Shown here: positions 1 through 11,645 of the stretch, piece after piece
How the letters are laid out: every line of letters begins with the position of its first letter
Numbering within the stretch: position 1 is the stretch's first letter
Translations under genes and position numbers: made by a program
Source: Pelagibacterium luteolum
GTDB lineage: Bacteria; Pseudomonadota; Alphaproteobacteria; Rhizobiales; Devosiaceae
Direction of reading: 5' to 3'
DNA: 64,000 bases
Assembly (NCBI RefSeq): GCF_900100665.1
Contig: NZ_FNCS01000005.1
Span: 146,289 to 210,288, forward strand
The notes under the pieces: model-generated
The model's database searches: none
Told to the model about the DNA's origin: nothing
Seen by the model: the letters and a program-made list of their open reading frames with translations, nothing else

Positions 1-2001
1 ATTTTCTACAACAAGGCCGAGATGGGTCAGGGCGTTCTGACCGGCCTGCCCATGATCATTGCCGAGGAAATGGACGCCGATTGGGCCAATGTGGTCATCG
101 AGCGCGCCCCCGGCGTCGGGCCTTATGGCAATCAGGGCACTGTCGGCTCCACCTCGACATCGCGCCAGTTCACCGAGTTCCGTCTGATCGGAGCCCAGGT
201 TCGCCGTGTTCTGATGATGAACGCCGCTGAAATGCTGGATGTGCCGCTCGAGGAATTGACGACCGAACCCCATGCCGTCGTGCATGCAGCTTCGGGCCAA
301 CGCCTCAACTATGGCGAGATCGCCGCTGGCGGAAAGGTGCCCGATCCCCTGCCCGAGATGACCGAGGCCGACCTCAAGTCGCCGCAGGATTTCCGGATCA
401 TCGGGTCCCAGGACATCAAGCGCTACGATATCCCCTCCAAGGTTAACGGAACTGCGGTCTTCGGCATCGACGTCGACGTGCCCGACATGCTCTATGGTGC
501 CGTGCTGCGCGCTCCGGTCGCTGGCGAGGAACCCGTCGATATCGACGATGCTGCGGCTCTCGATGTCGCCGGCGTCGTGGCTGTCGTCCCGATGCTCAAT
601 GGCGTCGGCGTCGTCGCGGAAAGCCTCTACGCTGCCAAGGCCGGCGTTGCAGCGCTGGACGTCTCGTGGACCGACACGGCCTTCGCACGCGGCTTTAACA
701 GCGATGCCGCGCTCGACGATGGCCTCGTAACCATTGATGACGACAACGCCGAATGGGTCGTGCAGGGCGAAGCCGGCGATTTCGACGCGGCCGAGCGCGT
801 CGAGAAGCTGACATTCCGCACCAACATGGTCGCCCATGCCTGCATGGAGCCCATGAACGCCACCGTAATTGCCAATGACGACGGCTCGTTCGAGGTCTGG
901 GCGGGCGTCCAGAACCCGAACATCGCCCTGGCCGCCGTGCGCGGCGCAGCGGGACGGGAAGATGCCGAGGTCGCGCTCAACGTCACGCTGCTCGGCGGTG
1001 GCTTTGGCCGTCGCAACGAGGCCGACTATGTGCGCGATGCCACTACCCTTGCGCTCGGCGTACCCGGCCGGCCCGTCAAGGTGGTCTGGACGCGCGAAGA
1101 AGACATCCATAACGATCCGTTCCGTCCGCTCAGCGTGCAGCAGGTTCAGGCGGCCCTTGATGCCGATAACAACATCATCGGCTGGCGTCACCGCGTTTTG
1201 ACCCCGGCCTATGGGGCGGGCGATGCCACCACCACATTGGCGGCCGCGGAATTCGAAGGCTTCGATTTCCTCACCGCTGGCGGGGGATCGCATCCCTATA
1301 CCGAACTGCGGCAGACCGAGTACATGCACATGCCGACCGGCATCAAGGTCGGTGCCTGGCGCGGCATTTCCGACAGCTACATGAAGTACGCGATCGAATC
1401 GATGATCGACCATGTCGCAACACTGCGCGACGAAGACCCCGTTGCGTTCCGGCTCTCGATGCTCAGCGAAAACACCCGTGCGGCCGATATCATCCGCACC
1501 GTCGCCGACATGGCAGGCTGGGATTCCTTTGAAGCCCAGGAGGGTCGTGCCCTCGGCATCGGCTATTCGGACGCGCTCGGCTCGCACACCGCCTGCGTTG
1601 CCGACGTCTCGGTCGATCGCGAAACCGGCGTGCTGACCATCCACAAGATCTGGGCGGCCATCGATCCGGGCACGGTCGTCATGCCCGATCAGGTCGCGGC
1701 GCAGATCGAAGGCTCGATCATCTTCTCGCTTTCGCCCACGCTCAAGGAGATGGTGCGGTTCGCCGATGGCGTGCCGCAGGCCAACAATTTCTACGACTAC
1801 CAGGTCATGCGCCAAAACGACGTGCCCGAGATCGAAGTTCGTGTCGTCTCGACTGATGCAGCTCCCGGCGGTGTCGGCGAAGCGGGCATTTCCCCGCTCG
1901 TGCCGGCCGTCACCAACGCCATGAGCCGCGCGCTGGGCGGCGTGCATTTCGGCTACCTGCCGCTGCTGCCTGAAAAAGTGCTCGAAGCCATCGAGGCCTG
2001 A
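1..2001 (+). CDS. Molybdopterin-binding subunit of a xanthine dehydrogenase-family oxidoreductase (IorB/CoxL type), 5' truncated by the window
   Basis: The reading frame is open from base 1 and ends at TGA 1999-2001, so 666 C-terminal residues are visible and the true start lies upstream. The text is typical of the large subunit of isoquinoline 1-oxidoreductase or aldehyde-dehydrogenase-like molybdenum hydroxylases. There is a glycine-rich cofactor loop LLGGGFGRR about halfway, and GGVGEAG near the C-terminus, where this family carries the catalytic glutamate. Such proteins bind molybdopterin cytosine dinucleotide and pair with a small 2Fe-2S subunit, which would be expected upstream but is not in the window. 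Substrate cannot be told; quinoline, aldehyde or other heterocycle oxidation is possible. The family is clear, the exact enzyme is not. Confidence 0.9.
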   Translation: MFYNKAEMGQGVLTGLPMIIAEEMDADWANVVIERAPGVGPYGNQGTVGSTSTSRQFTEFRLIGAQVRRVLMMNAAEMLDVPLEELTTEPHAVVHAASGQRLNYGEIAAGGKVPDPLPEMTEADLKSPQDFRIIGSQDIKRYDIPSKVNGTAVFGIDVDVPDMLYGAVLRAPVAGEEPVDIDDAAALDVAGVVAVVPMLNGVGVVAESLYAAKAGVAALDVSWTDTAFARGFNSDAALDDGLVTIDDDNAEWVVQGEAGDFDAAERVEKLTFRTNMVAHACMEPMNATVIANDDGSFEVWAGVQNPNIALAAVRGAAGREDAEVALNVTLLGGGFGRRNEADYVRDATTLALGVPGRPVKVVWTREEDIHNDPFRPLSVQQVQAALDADNNIIGWRHRVLTPAYGAGDATTTLAAAEFEGFDFLTAGGGSHPYTELRQTEYMHMPTGIKVGAWRGISDSYMKYAIESMIDHVATLRDEDPVAFRLSMLSENTRAADIIRTVADMAGWDSFEAQEGRALGIGYSDALGSHTACVADVSVDRETGVLTIHKIWAAIDPGTVVMPDQVAAQIEGSIIFSLSPTLKEMVRFADGVPQANNFYDYQVMRQNDVPEIEVRVVSTDAAPGGVGEAGISPLVPAVTNAMSRALGGVHFGYLPLLPEKVLEAIEA

Positions 2002-2154
2002 GTTAAGATGGGGAGGGTCCGCCCTCCCCATTATCCCGTCCATCGCGATCTCGATATCGTGAGGGCGCAGGGCCAACACTGCCCCACAAAAACCCTTCTT
2101 GCTCAGCACATCCCCTGCTCTATTGTTTTGACCATCGTGCGGGGCGCTCGACTT

Positions 2155-3177
2155 ATGAAATCATCGACATCGACTGGCGTTCTCGTGCTCTGCGCCGTGG
2201 CAGGCATCGCGTTCTCCGCGCCTCTCGTCGCGCAGGATGTGCCCGAACAGCTCACCGCGCTTCTCGACGAAGCCGACGATCTCGAAACACTGCGCACCGT
2301 CACGATTGCGCTCGATGGCGAAACCCTCATCGACCGCGGCTTTGACGGCTACACCTCGTCCGATCCCACCAACATCAAATCCGCCTCCAAGGTCATCGTC
2401 ACCACGATGATCGGCATCGCCATCGACAAAGGATTGCTCGAGGGCGCCGACCAGCCGATCTCCGACATTTTGAGCGACCAGTTCCCCGCCGATCCCGACC
2501 CTCGCATCGAGGACATCACGCTCAGCCATTTGATGTCCATGCAGGCCGGCCTCGAGGCCACGTCCGGGGCCAATTACGGCCGCTGGGTCACCAGTTCCAA
2601 CTGGGTTCGCTCGGCGCTCGATCAATCCTTCGCGACCGATCCCGGCGGCGCGATGATCTATTCCACTGGCTCGACGCATCTGCTCTCGGCCATCCTCACC
2701 GAAGTGGGGGGCGACACCTCGCGCCAGCTGGCCCGCGACTGGTTCGATCCGATCGACGACTTCGCCATCACCGGCTGGGAGCGCGATCCGCAGGGCATCT
2801 ATCTTGGCGGCAACGAGTTCGCCATGACGCCCCTCTCGCTCCTCGCCTTCGGCGAAATGATCCGCAATGGCGGCGTCACTGCCGATGGCGAGCGCATCGT
2901 ATCGGACGACTGGATCGAGCAATCCTGGGTTCAGCGCACCACATCGCGCTTTGGCGGCCATGGCTACGGCTATGGCTGGTTCCTCACCAATTTCGCCGAC
3001 CATGACGTCCGCTACGCCTGGGGCTATGGCGGACAAATGCTCTACATCGTCCCCGAGCTCGACCTGACGGTCGTCATGACCTCCGATCCCAACAGCCCGT
3101 CAGGCGGCAATGGCTACCGCGACCGACTGCACGAATTGATGACAGAGATCATCGAAACCATCGACGCCGACGCCTGA
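2155..3177 (+). CDS. Serine beta-lactamase-fold hydrolase, exported
   Basis: A 340-residue protein that opens with a signal peptide: a short basic start, a hydrophobic stretch (VLVLCAVAGIAFSA) and a likely cleavage after Ala-Gln near residue 25. The class C / D-Ala-D-Ala carboxypeptidase fold is shown by S-A-S-K (the SxxK nucleophile motif) after DPTNIKS, a Y-S-T tripeptide in place of YxN, and a C-terminal GYGG stretch at the KTG-equivalent strand. The ATG at 2155 was preferred over upstream starts because it begins the signal peptide. Family members are peptidases, esterases or EstB-like hydrolases; a true beta-lactamase is not implied. It follows the molybdenum hydroxylase by about 150 bases and may be separately transcribed. 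Confidence 0.85.
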   Translation: MKSSTSTGVLVLCAVAGIAFSAPLVAQDVPEQLTALLDEADDLETLRTVTIALDGETLIDRGFDGYTSSDPTNIKSASKVIVTTMIGIAIDKGLLEGADQPISDILSDQFPADPDPRIEDITLSHLMSMQAGLEATSGANYGRWVTSSNWVRSALDQSFATDPGGAMIYSTGSTHLLSAILTEVGGDTSRQLARDWFDPIDDFAITGWERDPQGIYLGGNEFAMTPLSLLAFGEMIRNGGVTADGERIVSDDWIEQSWVQRTTSRFGGHGYGYGWFLTNFADHDVRYAWGYGGQMLYIVPELDLTVVMTSDPNSPSGGNGYRDRLHELMTEIIETIDADA

Positions 3178-3337
3178 TCGGTCACCCACCATCCCACGCC
3201 CTCCGACGCCTCTTTAGGAAAAAGAAAGCCAAGTGTGGCAACACAAATGGAGGGAAGCGTTCGCGTGCCGAATATGCGCCGGGCTTCTCTCGCGTGGCAG
3301 AAGCCGCGTTGCCAGCTTGTATGAGAAAGTCGGCTCC

Positions 3338-4231
3338 GTGTTTACGCAGCAGCAGTTGAGCGCAATCCTCTATTCCCTGCCCGATCCGGCCTTCATTCTC
3401 ACGCGCAGCGGGCGGTATGCCGCCGTATTTGGCGGCAAGGACGTCAGGCACTACCATGACGGCAGCGGACTGGTAGGGCGCACCATGTCCGAGATGCTGA
3501 AAGACGAAAAAGCACGCTGGTTCGCCGGCGAGATCGAAAAAGCGCTCCAAAGCGGCGTGCTCCACATCGTTGAATATGAGCTGCGCGGCAGCGACGTCAA
3601 AGGCGCCGGCGATGGCCCCAGCCATTCCATCTGGTTCGAAGGCCGCGTAAAAGCGCTCGATTTTCAGGTGGATGGCGAAGATGCGGTGGTCTGGATCGCC
3701 AGCAACATCACCGACAGGAACGAGGTTCAGCAAAAGCTGCGCCAATTGAGCGAAACCGACGCTCTGACCGGCCTATACATCCGTCGCAAGCTGCTCGAAA
3801 CCCTGGATGACCGCCTGGCGATCTTTGAACGCGAACAGACCCAAACCTCGGTTCTGATCTTCGACCTCGACCATTTCAAAAGCCTCAATGACGCGCTGGG
3901 GCATCACGCCGGCGACGCCGCACTCGTCGAAATCGCGCGCCTCTGCCGCCAGCATCTGCGCCAGAGCGATGTGATCGCGCGGTTCGGCGGCGATGAGTTC
4001 GTCGTGGTCATGCCCGGCACCCATCGCGCCGAAGCGCTTGAAATTGCCGAGCGCCTGCGCGAAAACGTCCCCATCAGCCTCGAAGAAACCGTCCGCTACG
4101 CATCCACGATCAGCGGCGGTATCAGCGAATTCGGTTCCCCCGATCGCAGCTCCAACGAGATCCTCGCCCGCGCCGATGCCGGCATGTACCAATCCAAACG
4201 CGCGGGCCGCAATCGCGTCTCGGCGCTGTAG
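3338..4231 (+). CDS. PAS-GGDEF diguanylate cyclase
   Basis: The N-terminal half resembles a PAS sensor (ILYSLPDPAFILTRSG onward) and the C-terminal half is a GGDEF domain that makes cyclic di-GMP from two GTP. The active-site motif GGDEF is intact, preceded by RQSD five residues upstream, which matches the RxxD product-inhibition I-site. No membrane segment is visible, so it is probably cytoplasmic. The frame is open from a GTG at 3233, but codon use before 3338 does not look coding, so GTG 3338 (297 residues) is preferred; TTG 3317 is another option. Its last 58 bases recur in diverged form at 6047-6104, after the next three genes. Confidence 0.85.
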   Translation: MFTQQQLSAILYSLPDPAFILTRSGRYAAVFGGKDVRHYHDGSGLVGRTMSEMLKDEKARWFAGEIEKALQSGVLHIVEYELRGSDVKGAGDGPSHSIWFEGRVKALDFQVDGEDAVVWIASNITDRNEVQQKLRQLSETDALTGLYIRRKLLETLDDRLAIFEREQTQTSVLIFDLDHFKSLNDALGHHAGDAALVEIARLCRQHLRQSDVIARFGGDEFVVVMPGTHRAEALEIAERLRENVPISLEETVRYASTISGGISEFGSPDRSSNEILARADAGMYQSKRAGRNRVSAL

Positions 4232-4232
4232 G
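4175..4232 (+). repeat. Direct repeat copy 1: 3' end of the diguanylate cyclase gene
   Basis: These 58 bases encode the last codons and stop of the GGDEF gene. They match 6047-6104 at 53 of 58 positions in the same orientation. The two copies bracket the membrane protein / XRE / MDR oxidoreductase cassette. Confidence 0.85.
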
Positions 4233-4294
4233 AGAAAGAGCGGTCGCGTCCGCCCCTGCCCGTCCATAACCCAACTTTGCAATGTTAAAAATCT

Positions 4295-4332
4295 TTGACT
4301 TTACGTTTGCAGTGTTTTACACCTTGTAAAAC
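4295..4332 (+). promoter_or_regulatory. Probable promoter and palindromic operator of the membrane protein-XRE operon
   Basis: A perfect inverted repeat GTTTTACA-CCT-TGTAAAAC lies at 4314-4332, only 22 bases before the ATG at 4355. A TTGACT hexamer at 4295-4300 with 17-base spacing would place a weak -10 (TACACC, 4318-4323) inside the palindrome. A dyad overlapping the -10 is what is expected for a repressor site. The obvious candidate regulator is the XRE protein encoded at the end of the same operon. Binding is inferred, not shown. Confidence 0.6.
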
Positions 4333-4354
4333 TTGGATAACATTGGAGTCCCCG

Positions 4355-4819
4355 ATGAGCATGCGTGAAAAGGTGGCGTGGATTTCCACGCTGACGGCTC
4401 TGGTCATTTTCGGATATTATTTCTGGAGTGTCTTATCGGACTTCGGCCAGCGGCAGCTCGACGGCGACGTGCTGTTCTGGCGCTTTATATGGTGCCTCGG
4501 CATTGCAGTGGCCATCATGCTGCCGGCGTCCCTGCTTGCGGCCTGGATCGGCAAGCAGCAATTTGATCCCCCACCCGACGAGATGGAACAAGCCATCGAG
4601 CGGCGTTCCTACCGCGCGGGGTTCGGCGTTCTCGAAGTCTCTCTCATCGCGATCATCCTCCTGAGTGGCTGGATTGCTGAGATGGCCCGCGCCGATTATC
4701 CGGTCGACGCTGCCGGCGCCACGAGCGTCATAATGGTCAACCTTCTGCTGTTCGCAATGGCTCTCGCCGGCGTCCTGCGCGAAATCCAAATTATCGTCGC
4801 ATACCGGCGCTACGCGTGA
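4355..4819 (+). CDS. Four-helix integral membrane protein of unknown function
   Basis: A 154-residue protein with four hydrophobic segments: roughly residues 9-26, 41-62, 94-113 and 124-142. The cytoplasmic-looking loop between segments 2 and 3 is charged (PPPDEMEQAIERRSYRAG). I do not recognise the family beyond a general resemblance to small membrane proteins that sit directly before compact XRE regulators. The ATG at 4355 follows GGAG at 4345-4348. The stop overlaps the next start (TGATG), so the protein and the XRE regulator are almost certainly co-translated. Confidence 0.75.
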   Translation: MSMREKVAWISTLTALVIFGYYFWSVLSDFGQRQLDGDVLFWRFIWCLGIAVAIMLPASLLAAWIGKQQFDPPPDEMEQAIERRSYRAGFGVLEVSLIAIILLSGWIAEMARADYPVDAAGATSVIMVNLLLFAMALAGVLREIQIIVAYRRYA

Positions 4820-5043
4820 TGGTTGCCCCGCCACCCATCACCAACACGATCCGTCGGCTGCGGTTCGATCACGGCGAGATGACCCAGCAGCAACTGGCCG
4901 ATCGGATCGGCGTAACCCGCCAGACGGTGGCAGCGATCGAGCAGAACAAATACTCGCCGTCCCTTGAGGCCGCTTTCCGCATTGCGGAGGTGTTCGGTGT
5001 CGAGATCGGGCAAGTCTTCCAGTGGACGAAATCCGGCTCCTGA
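4819..5043 (+). CDS. Compact XRE/Cro-family transcriptional regulator
   Basis: A 74-residue protein consisting essentially of one helix-turn-helix domain: IRRLRFDHGEMTQQQLADRI is helix 1-2, and GVTRQTVAAIEQNKYSPS is the recognition helix and following turn. This is the compact class of Cro-like repressors with no ligand domain, often paired with a small membrane protein. The ATG at 4819 overlaps the stop of the upstream gene; a GTG at 4816 is also possible. The palindrome at 4314-4332 in front of the operon is a natural candidate binding site, suggesting autoregulation. The MDR oxidoreductase starts 18 bases downstream and probably belongs to the same unit. Confidence 0.9.
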   Translation: MVAPPPITNTIRRLRFDHGEMTQQQLADRIGVTRQTVAAIEQNKYSPSLEAAFRIAEVFGVEIGQVFQWTKSGS

Positions 5044-5061
5044 GCCGCCAAGGAGGTTTCC

Positions 5062-6024
5062 ATGCAAGCATGGTTCGCGCGCCGATATGGCGGCGTTGAC
5101 GTTTTGCGGCTGGAAGAGCTCGCAACACCCACGCCGCGCGCCGGTCAACTGCTGATCCGCGTTCACGCCACCACGGTCAATTCCGCTGATGTGCGCGTTC
5201 GGGCCTGCAATTTTCCCAGGGGCACCAAAACCATCGGCCGCCTGGTTCTGGGGTGGAACGGCCCCCGCCAACCCATGCTTGGCACCGAACTGGCTGGTGT
5301 CGTCGAAGCGGTAGGGCCCGGTGTCAACCGGTTCCGCTCAGGCGATAAAGTCTTCGCGTTCCCTGGCGGCAAGATGGGATCGCATGCCCAGTTTGTCGTT
5401 ATGTCAGAAAACGGGCCGGTCGCGCATATCCCCGAGGGACTGGACTTTGCTTCCGCCGCGTCCCTCAGCTTCGGCGGCACCACGGCCCTCCATTTTCTCC
5501 GCGCCGCCCGGCTTCGGCCAGACGACTCCCTGCTCGTGCTCGGCGGATCGGGCGCAGTGGGACTGGCCATGGTCCAGCTTGGCCGCCATCAAGGTGCAAA
5601 GGTCACCGCAACCACCAGCACGCTTAACTGCGAGCTCGTGGCCGATCATGGCGCAAACAGCGTCATCGATTACACGACGCCGCCTGTGTCCGGGCGCTAT
5701 GACATCATTGCCGACACCGTCGGCGCGATGAATTTCACCACGGCCCAGGATGTCCTCAAGCCCCATGGTCGCTATCTGGCAATTGCCGGCGGCCTCGCCG
5801 AAATGGTCGGCGCACTGCGCCCTGGGCCGCACAACACGAAAATGATTGCCGGCCCGGCCACCGAGAGCCTCCAAGACATCACCGAACTCGCCCGCCTGTT
5901 CGGCGCCGGCCATTTCCGCTCCCATATCGACCACGTCTATTCATGGCCCGACCTGCCAGCCGCCCACGCCCATGCCGACACCGGCCGCAAACGCGGCAGC
6001 GTCGTGGTGACTCTCAGGGAATAG
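5062..6024 (+). CDS. Zinc-independent MDR-family NAD(P)-dependent alcohol dehydrogenase / quinone oxidoreductase
   Basis: A 320-residue medium-chain dehydrogenase/reductase. The N-terminal GroES-like domain carries GTELAGVVEAVGPGV and GDKVFAF. The Rossmann domain contains the nucleotide loop VLGGSGAVGLAMVQLG (around residue 158), which fits NADPH-binding quinone oxidoreductase-like members. The structural zinc cysteines of classical alcohol dehydrogenases are absent. The start is well supported by a strong AAGGAGG ribosome binding site at 5050-5056. Substrate is unknown; reduction of reactive enones or quinones is common in the family. It is the last gene of the apparent three-gene cassette and is followed directly by the cyclase-end remnant. 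Confidence 0.9.
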   Translation: MQAWFARRYGGVDVLRLEELATPTPRAGQLLIRVHATTVNSADVRVRACNFPRGTKTIGRLVLGWNGPRQPMLGTELAGVVEAVGPGVNRFRSGDKVFAFPGGKMGSHAQFVVMSENGPVAHIPEGLDFASAASLSFGGTTALHFLRAARLRPDDSLLVLGGSGAVGLAMVQLGRHQGAKVTATTSTLNCELVADHGANSVIDYTTPPVSGRYDIIADTVGAMNFTTAQDVLKPHGRYLAIAGGLAEMVGALRPGPHNTKMIAGPATESLQDITELARLFGAGHFRSHIDHVYSWPDLPAAHAHADTGRKRGSVVVTLRE

Positions 6025-6104
6025 CGGAAATCTCCGAAGCCGTGCCCATGCCGGCATTTACCAATCAAAACACGCTGGCCGCAATCGCGTCTCGGCGCTG
6101 TAGG
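6025..6104 (+). pseudogene. Remnant of a GGDEF gene 3' end (direct repeat copy 2)
   Basis: From 6047 to the TAG at 6101-6103 the frame reads HAGIYQSKHAGRNRVSAL, nearly identical to the DAGMYQSKRAGRNRVSAL end of the diguanylate cyclase at 4175-4231 (53 of 58 bases match). Similarity fades upstream but can be followed weakly to about 6025, just after the MDR gene stop. No GGDEF catalytic sequence precedes it, so it is only a tail. Three of the five differences are at third codon positions, suggesting an old copy or a fragment of a related gene rather than a recent duplication. Confidence 0.75.
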
Positions 6105-6574
6105 GGAGAGGGATGCCGCTCGATTTTCGGTCGTTTGCGTAACCACCAATGAATGTAACCGGCGGCTTCCGGCGCTGTTGCGGTCGTATTGCCCCCTTCC
6201 CGACCACTGCAAAGCGGTAATTGAGCAGGTCTCAAGTCTGTGCGAACCACCCCCCGGACGCAGTGAGAGATTTCAAATTATTCTGACAACGCCATGGATT
6301 GTCCGTTATCATGCAATCATCTCAAAAGCTCATTCGTACTTAGCTGGTAGACTCGCCGTTGTTCATCGCCGATGCAATCAGCGCCATCGTAGGGCTTTCA
6401 ATGATGCAAGGTATCATCGACAGCCCGTTCAGCGACCACTGGAACGCCCTGAGTTACCGGCGTTTCTAAACAACGTCGTCCGCCTCCATCACAAGTCCCT
6501 GCAAGACGATCCGGCGCGCGCCTGACCTGAAACCTGCGATATACTTACTTTGAAAGGGCGCAATTCCGCGCTTG
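6105..6574. other. Gene-poor stretch between the cyclase remnant and queF
   Basis: No convincing gene lies in these 470 bases. Base composition is more mixed than in neighbouring genes. One short plus-strand frame, from about 6346 to the stop at 6466, reads like protein (FIADAISAIVGLSMM, then DSPFSDHWNALSYRRF). It has stops upstream and no start, so it may be the tail of a decayed gene of unknown identity. No clear terminator for the MDR gene or for queF was found. Confidence 0.5.
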
Positions 6575-7036
6575 CTATCCGCGCCCACGATAGGTGGGGA
6601 CGCCGGTTTCTGGAAGCCAGACATGTTCGGGTGGTCGGCCGGTCTGCCAGAAAACATCGATCGGGATACCGCCACGCGGATACCAATACCCTCCGATCCG
6701 CAGCCACCTCGGTTCCAAAAGGGCGGTCAATCGACGTCCGATCGAGACCGTGCAGTCTTCATGAAAGGCGCCGTGGTTGCGGAAAGAGGTGAGGTAGAGT
6801 TTCAGCGATTTGGACTCGACCAGCCAGTCGCCAGGCACGTAGTCGATGACGAGATGGGCGAAGTCGGGTTGCCCGGTAACGGGGCAAAGGGACGTGAACT
6901 CGGGGGCCGTAAATCTCGCGACATAGTCGGTGTCCGCCTGCGGATTTGGCACCCGCTCCAGCACGGCCTGTTCCGGGCTTTCGGCCGCTCGGACATCGCG
7001 ACCGAGTTGGGTAACATCGAGAGGGTTCGCGTTCAT
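6575..7036 (-). CDS. queF: NADPH-dependent 7-cyano-7-deazaguanine reductase (QueF)
   Basis: A 153-residue unimodal QueF that reduces preQ0 to preQ1 in queuosine tRNA modification. The active-site cysteine lies in the [13 protein letters not shown] motif. The family signature [16 protein letters not shown] follows, along with the later FHEDC and [11 protein letters not shown] segments. Length fits the short single-domain class. The start codon overlaps the stop of the upstream small membrane protein (ATGA), so the two are translationally coupled. The other preQ0-pathway genes (queC, queD, queE) lie 8 kb away on the opposite strand. Confidence 0.97.
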   Translation of the reverse strand: MNANPLDVTQLGRDVRAAESPEQAVLERVPNPQADTDYVARFTAPEFTSLCPVTGQPDFAHLVIDYVPGDWLVESKSLKLYLTSFRNHGAFHEDCTVSIGRRLTALLEPRWLRIGGYWYPRGGIPIDVFWQTGRPPEHVWLPETGVPTYRGRG

Positions 7037-7272
7037 GTGCGGGCTCCTTCACATGCCTTTGCGGTTCGCGCGGGGCCCCGGCGCCGCGCCGGTGCGAGAC
7101 CGGCGATCAACATGCCGCTGGGCGCCATCAGCCCCTGCATCACCAGTGCACCGGTGCCGTAAATCGACCGAACATGGTCCATCATCCAACTTGAGAGGGA
7201 AAAGTTTAGCGTAAGCGCGGCACCTAGGGCAAAGCCCCCGATACGCCGCTTCGTATCAAGACGTTGTGACAT
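7033..7272 (-). CDS. Small membrane-associated protein upstream of queF
   Basis: A 79-residue hypothetical protein with a basic N-terminus ([10 protein letters not shown]), one likely membrane span ([18 protein letters not shown]), a second moderately hydrophobic stretch ([19 protein letters not shown]) and a basic tail. It was chosen because its ATG at 7272 has a good AGGAG ribosome binding site and its stop overlaps the queF start. I do not recognise the family. Co-translation with queF suggests, but does not prove, a role near queuosine metabolism. An upstream extension of the frame to 7386 lacks support. Confidence 0.6.
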   Translation of the reverse strand: MSQRLDTKRRIGGFALGAALTLNFSLSSWMMDHVRSIYGTGALVMQGLMAPSGMLIAGLAPARRRGPARTAKACEGART

Positions 7273-7448
7273 CAATTTCTCCTGTTGCCGGCAAAACAGA
7301 CCTGCACGTGGCTTGGTTATGCGCGCGCCATCGCGAGAGCAAGGCCTTGCGTGTTCATTGGCTTTTGCCCTTTTTATTGAGAACACCGATCATCGTCTGC
7401 GGCTGGTCTCCCGGGCTGGCTCGATCTCGGATCATAACCCGCGTCAGG

Positions 7449-8219
<771 letters not shown>

Positions 8220-8229
8220 TCAAGAGGTC

Positions 8230-8380
8230 ATCTGGCCGGTCTTCTGACTTGGGATCATCCCCGGCGGGCGCCTTCCCGGCTTGCGCCAGTGGCATATGCC
8301 CAACAGGTCCCCCGCACAGCGCTGGGCACGTCGCGGATTTCAACCGCGTTCCCGATTCTCCTGCAGAAGCAGGCACCAGA
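8230..8380 (-). promoter_or_regulatory. Cobalamin riboswitch controlling bluB
   Basis: Read on the minus strand, the element opens with GGTGCC (8377-8372), contains AATCGGGAACGCGGTTGAAA and a GCCACTGG core. It continues with GCCGGGAAGG and ends in a clear B12 box, AAGTCAGAAGACCGGCC (8249-8233). These are the conserved blocks of the adenosylcobalamin aptamer in order. Downstream, CCTGT can pair with the ACAGG that forms the bluB ribosome binding site, so translational control is likely. An AGCTGG/CCAGCT hairpin lies between aptamer and gene at 8201-8219. Confidence 0.92.
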
Positions 8381-8387
8381 TTTGGCG

Positions 8388-8416
8388 CCTATAGCGCGCA
8401 AGGTGCGCTGTGGCAA
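8388..8416 (-). promoter_or_regulatory. Sigma-70-like promoter for bluB
   Basis: On the minus strand TTGCCA (8416-8411) and TATAGG (8393-8388) are separated by exactly 17 bases and lie just before the start of the cobalamin aptamer. Transcription would begin a few bases ahead of the riboswitch, as expected. Confidence 0.7.
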
Positions 8417-8427
8417 GACGGCGGTGA

Positions 8428-11444
<3,017 letters not shown>

Positions 11445-11461
<17 letters not shown>

Positions 11462-11642
11462 CGGCGCCGAGCGGCAGCTCGCGGCGAGCCGCCTCGACGA
11501 GGCGCTCGACGCGCTGGGCTACAAAGGCGCCATCATTGCCACTGCCGTCAACGGACGGTTCGTGCCCTCGGCTCGCCGGGCGAACACGCACCTCGCCGAG
11601 GGCGACAGTCTCGAAGTGCTCGCCCCCATGCAGGGAGGCTGA
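11445..11642 (+). CDS. thiS: Sulfur carrier protein ThiS
   Basis: A 65-residue ubiquitin-like protein starting MRILLNGAERQL and ending in Gly-Gly (MQGG), the C-terminus that is adenylated by ThiF and converted to a thiocarboxylate as sulfur donor to ThiG. ATAVNGRFVP and LAEGDSLEVLAPMQGG match the family's later strands. The ATG at 11445 lies inside the end of thiO. An earlier in-frame start at 11406 would add a tail not seen in ThiS. Confidence 0.95.
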
Positions 11643-11645
11643 GAC

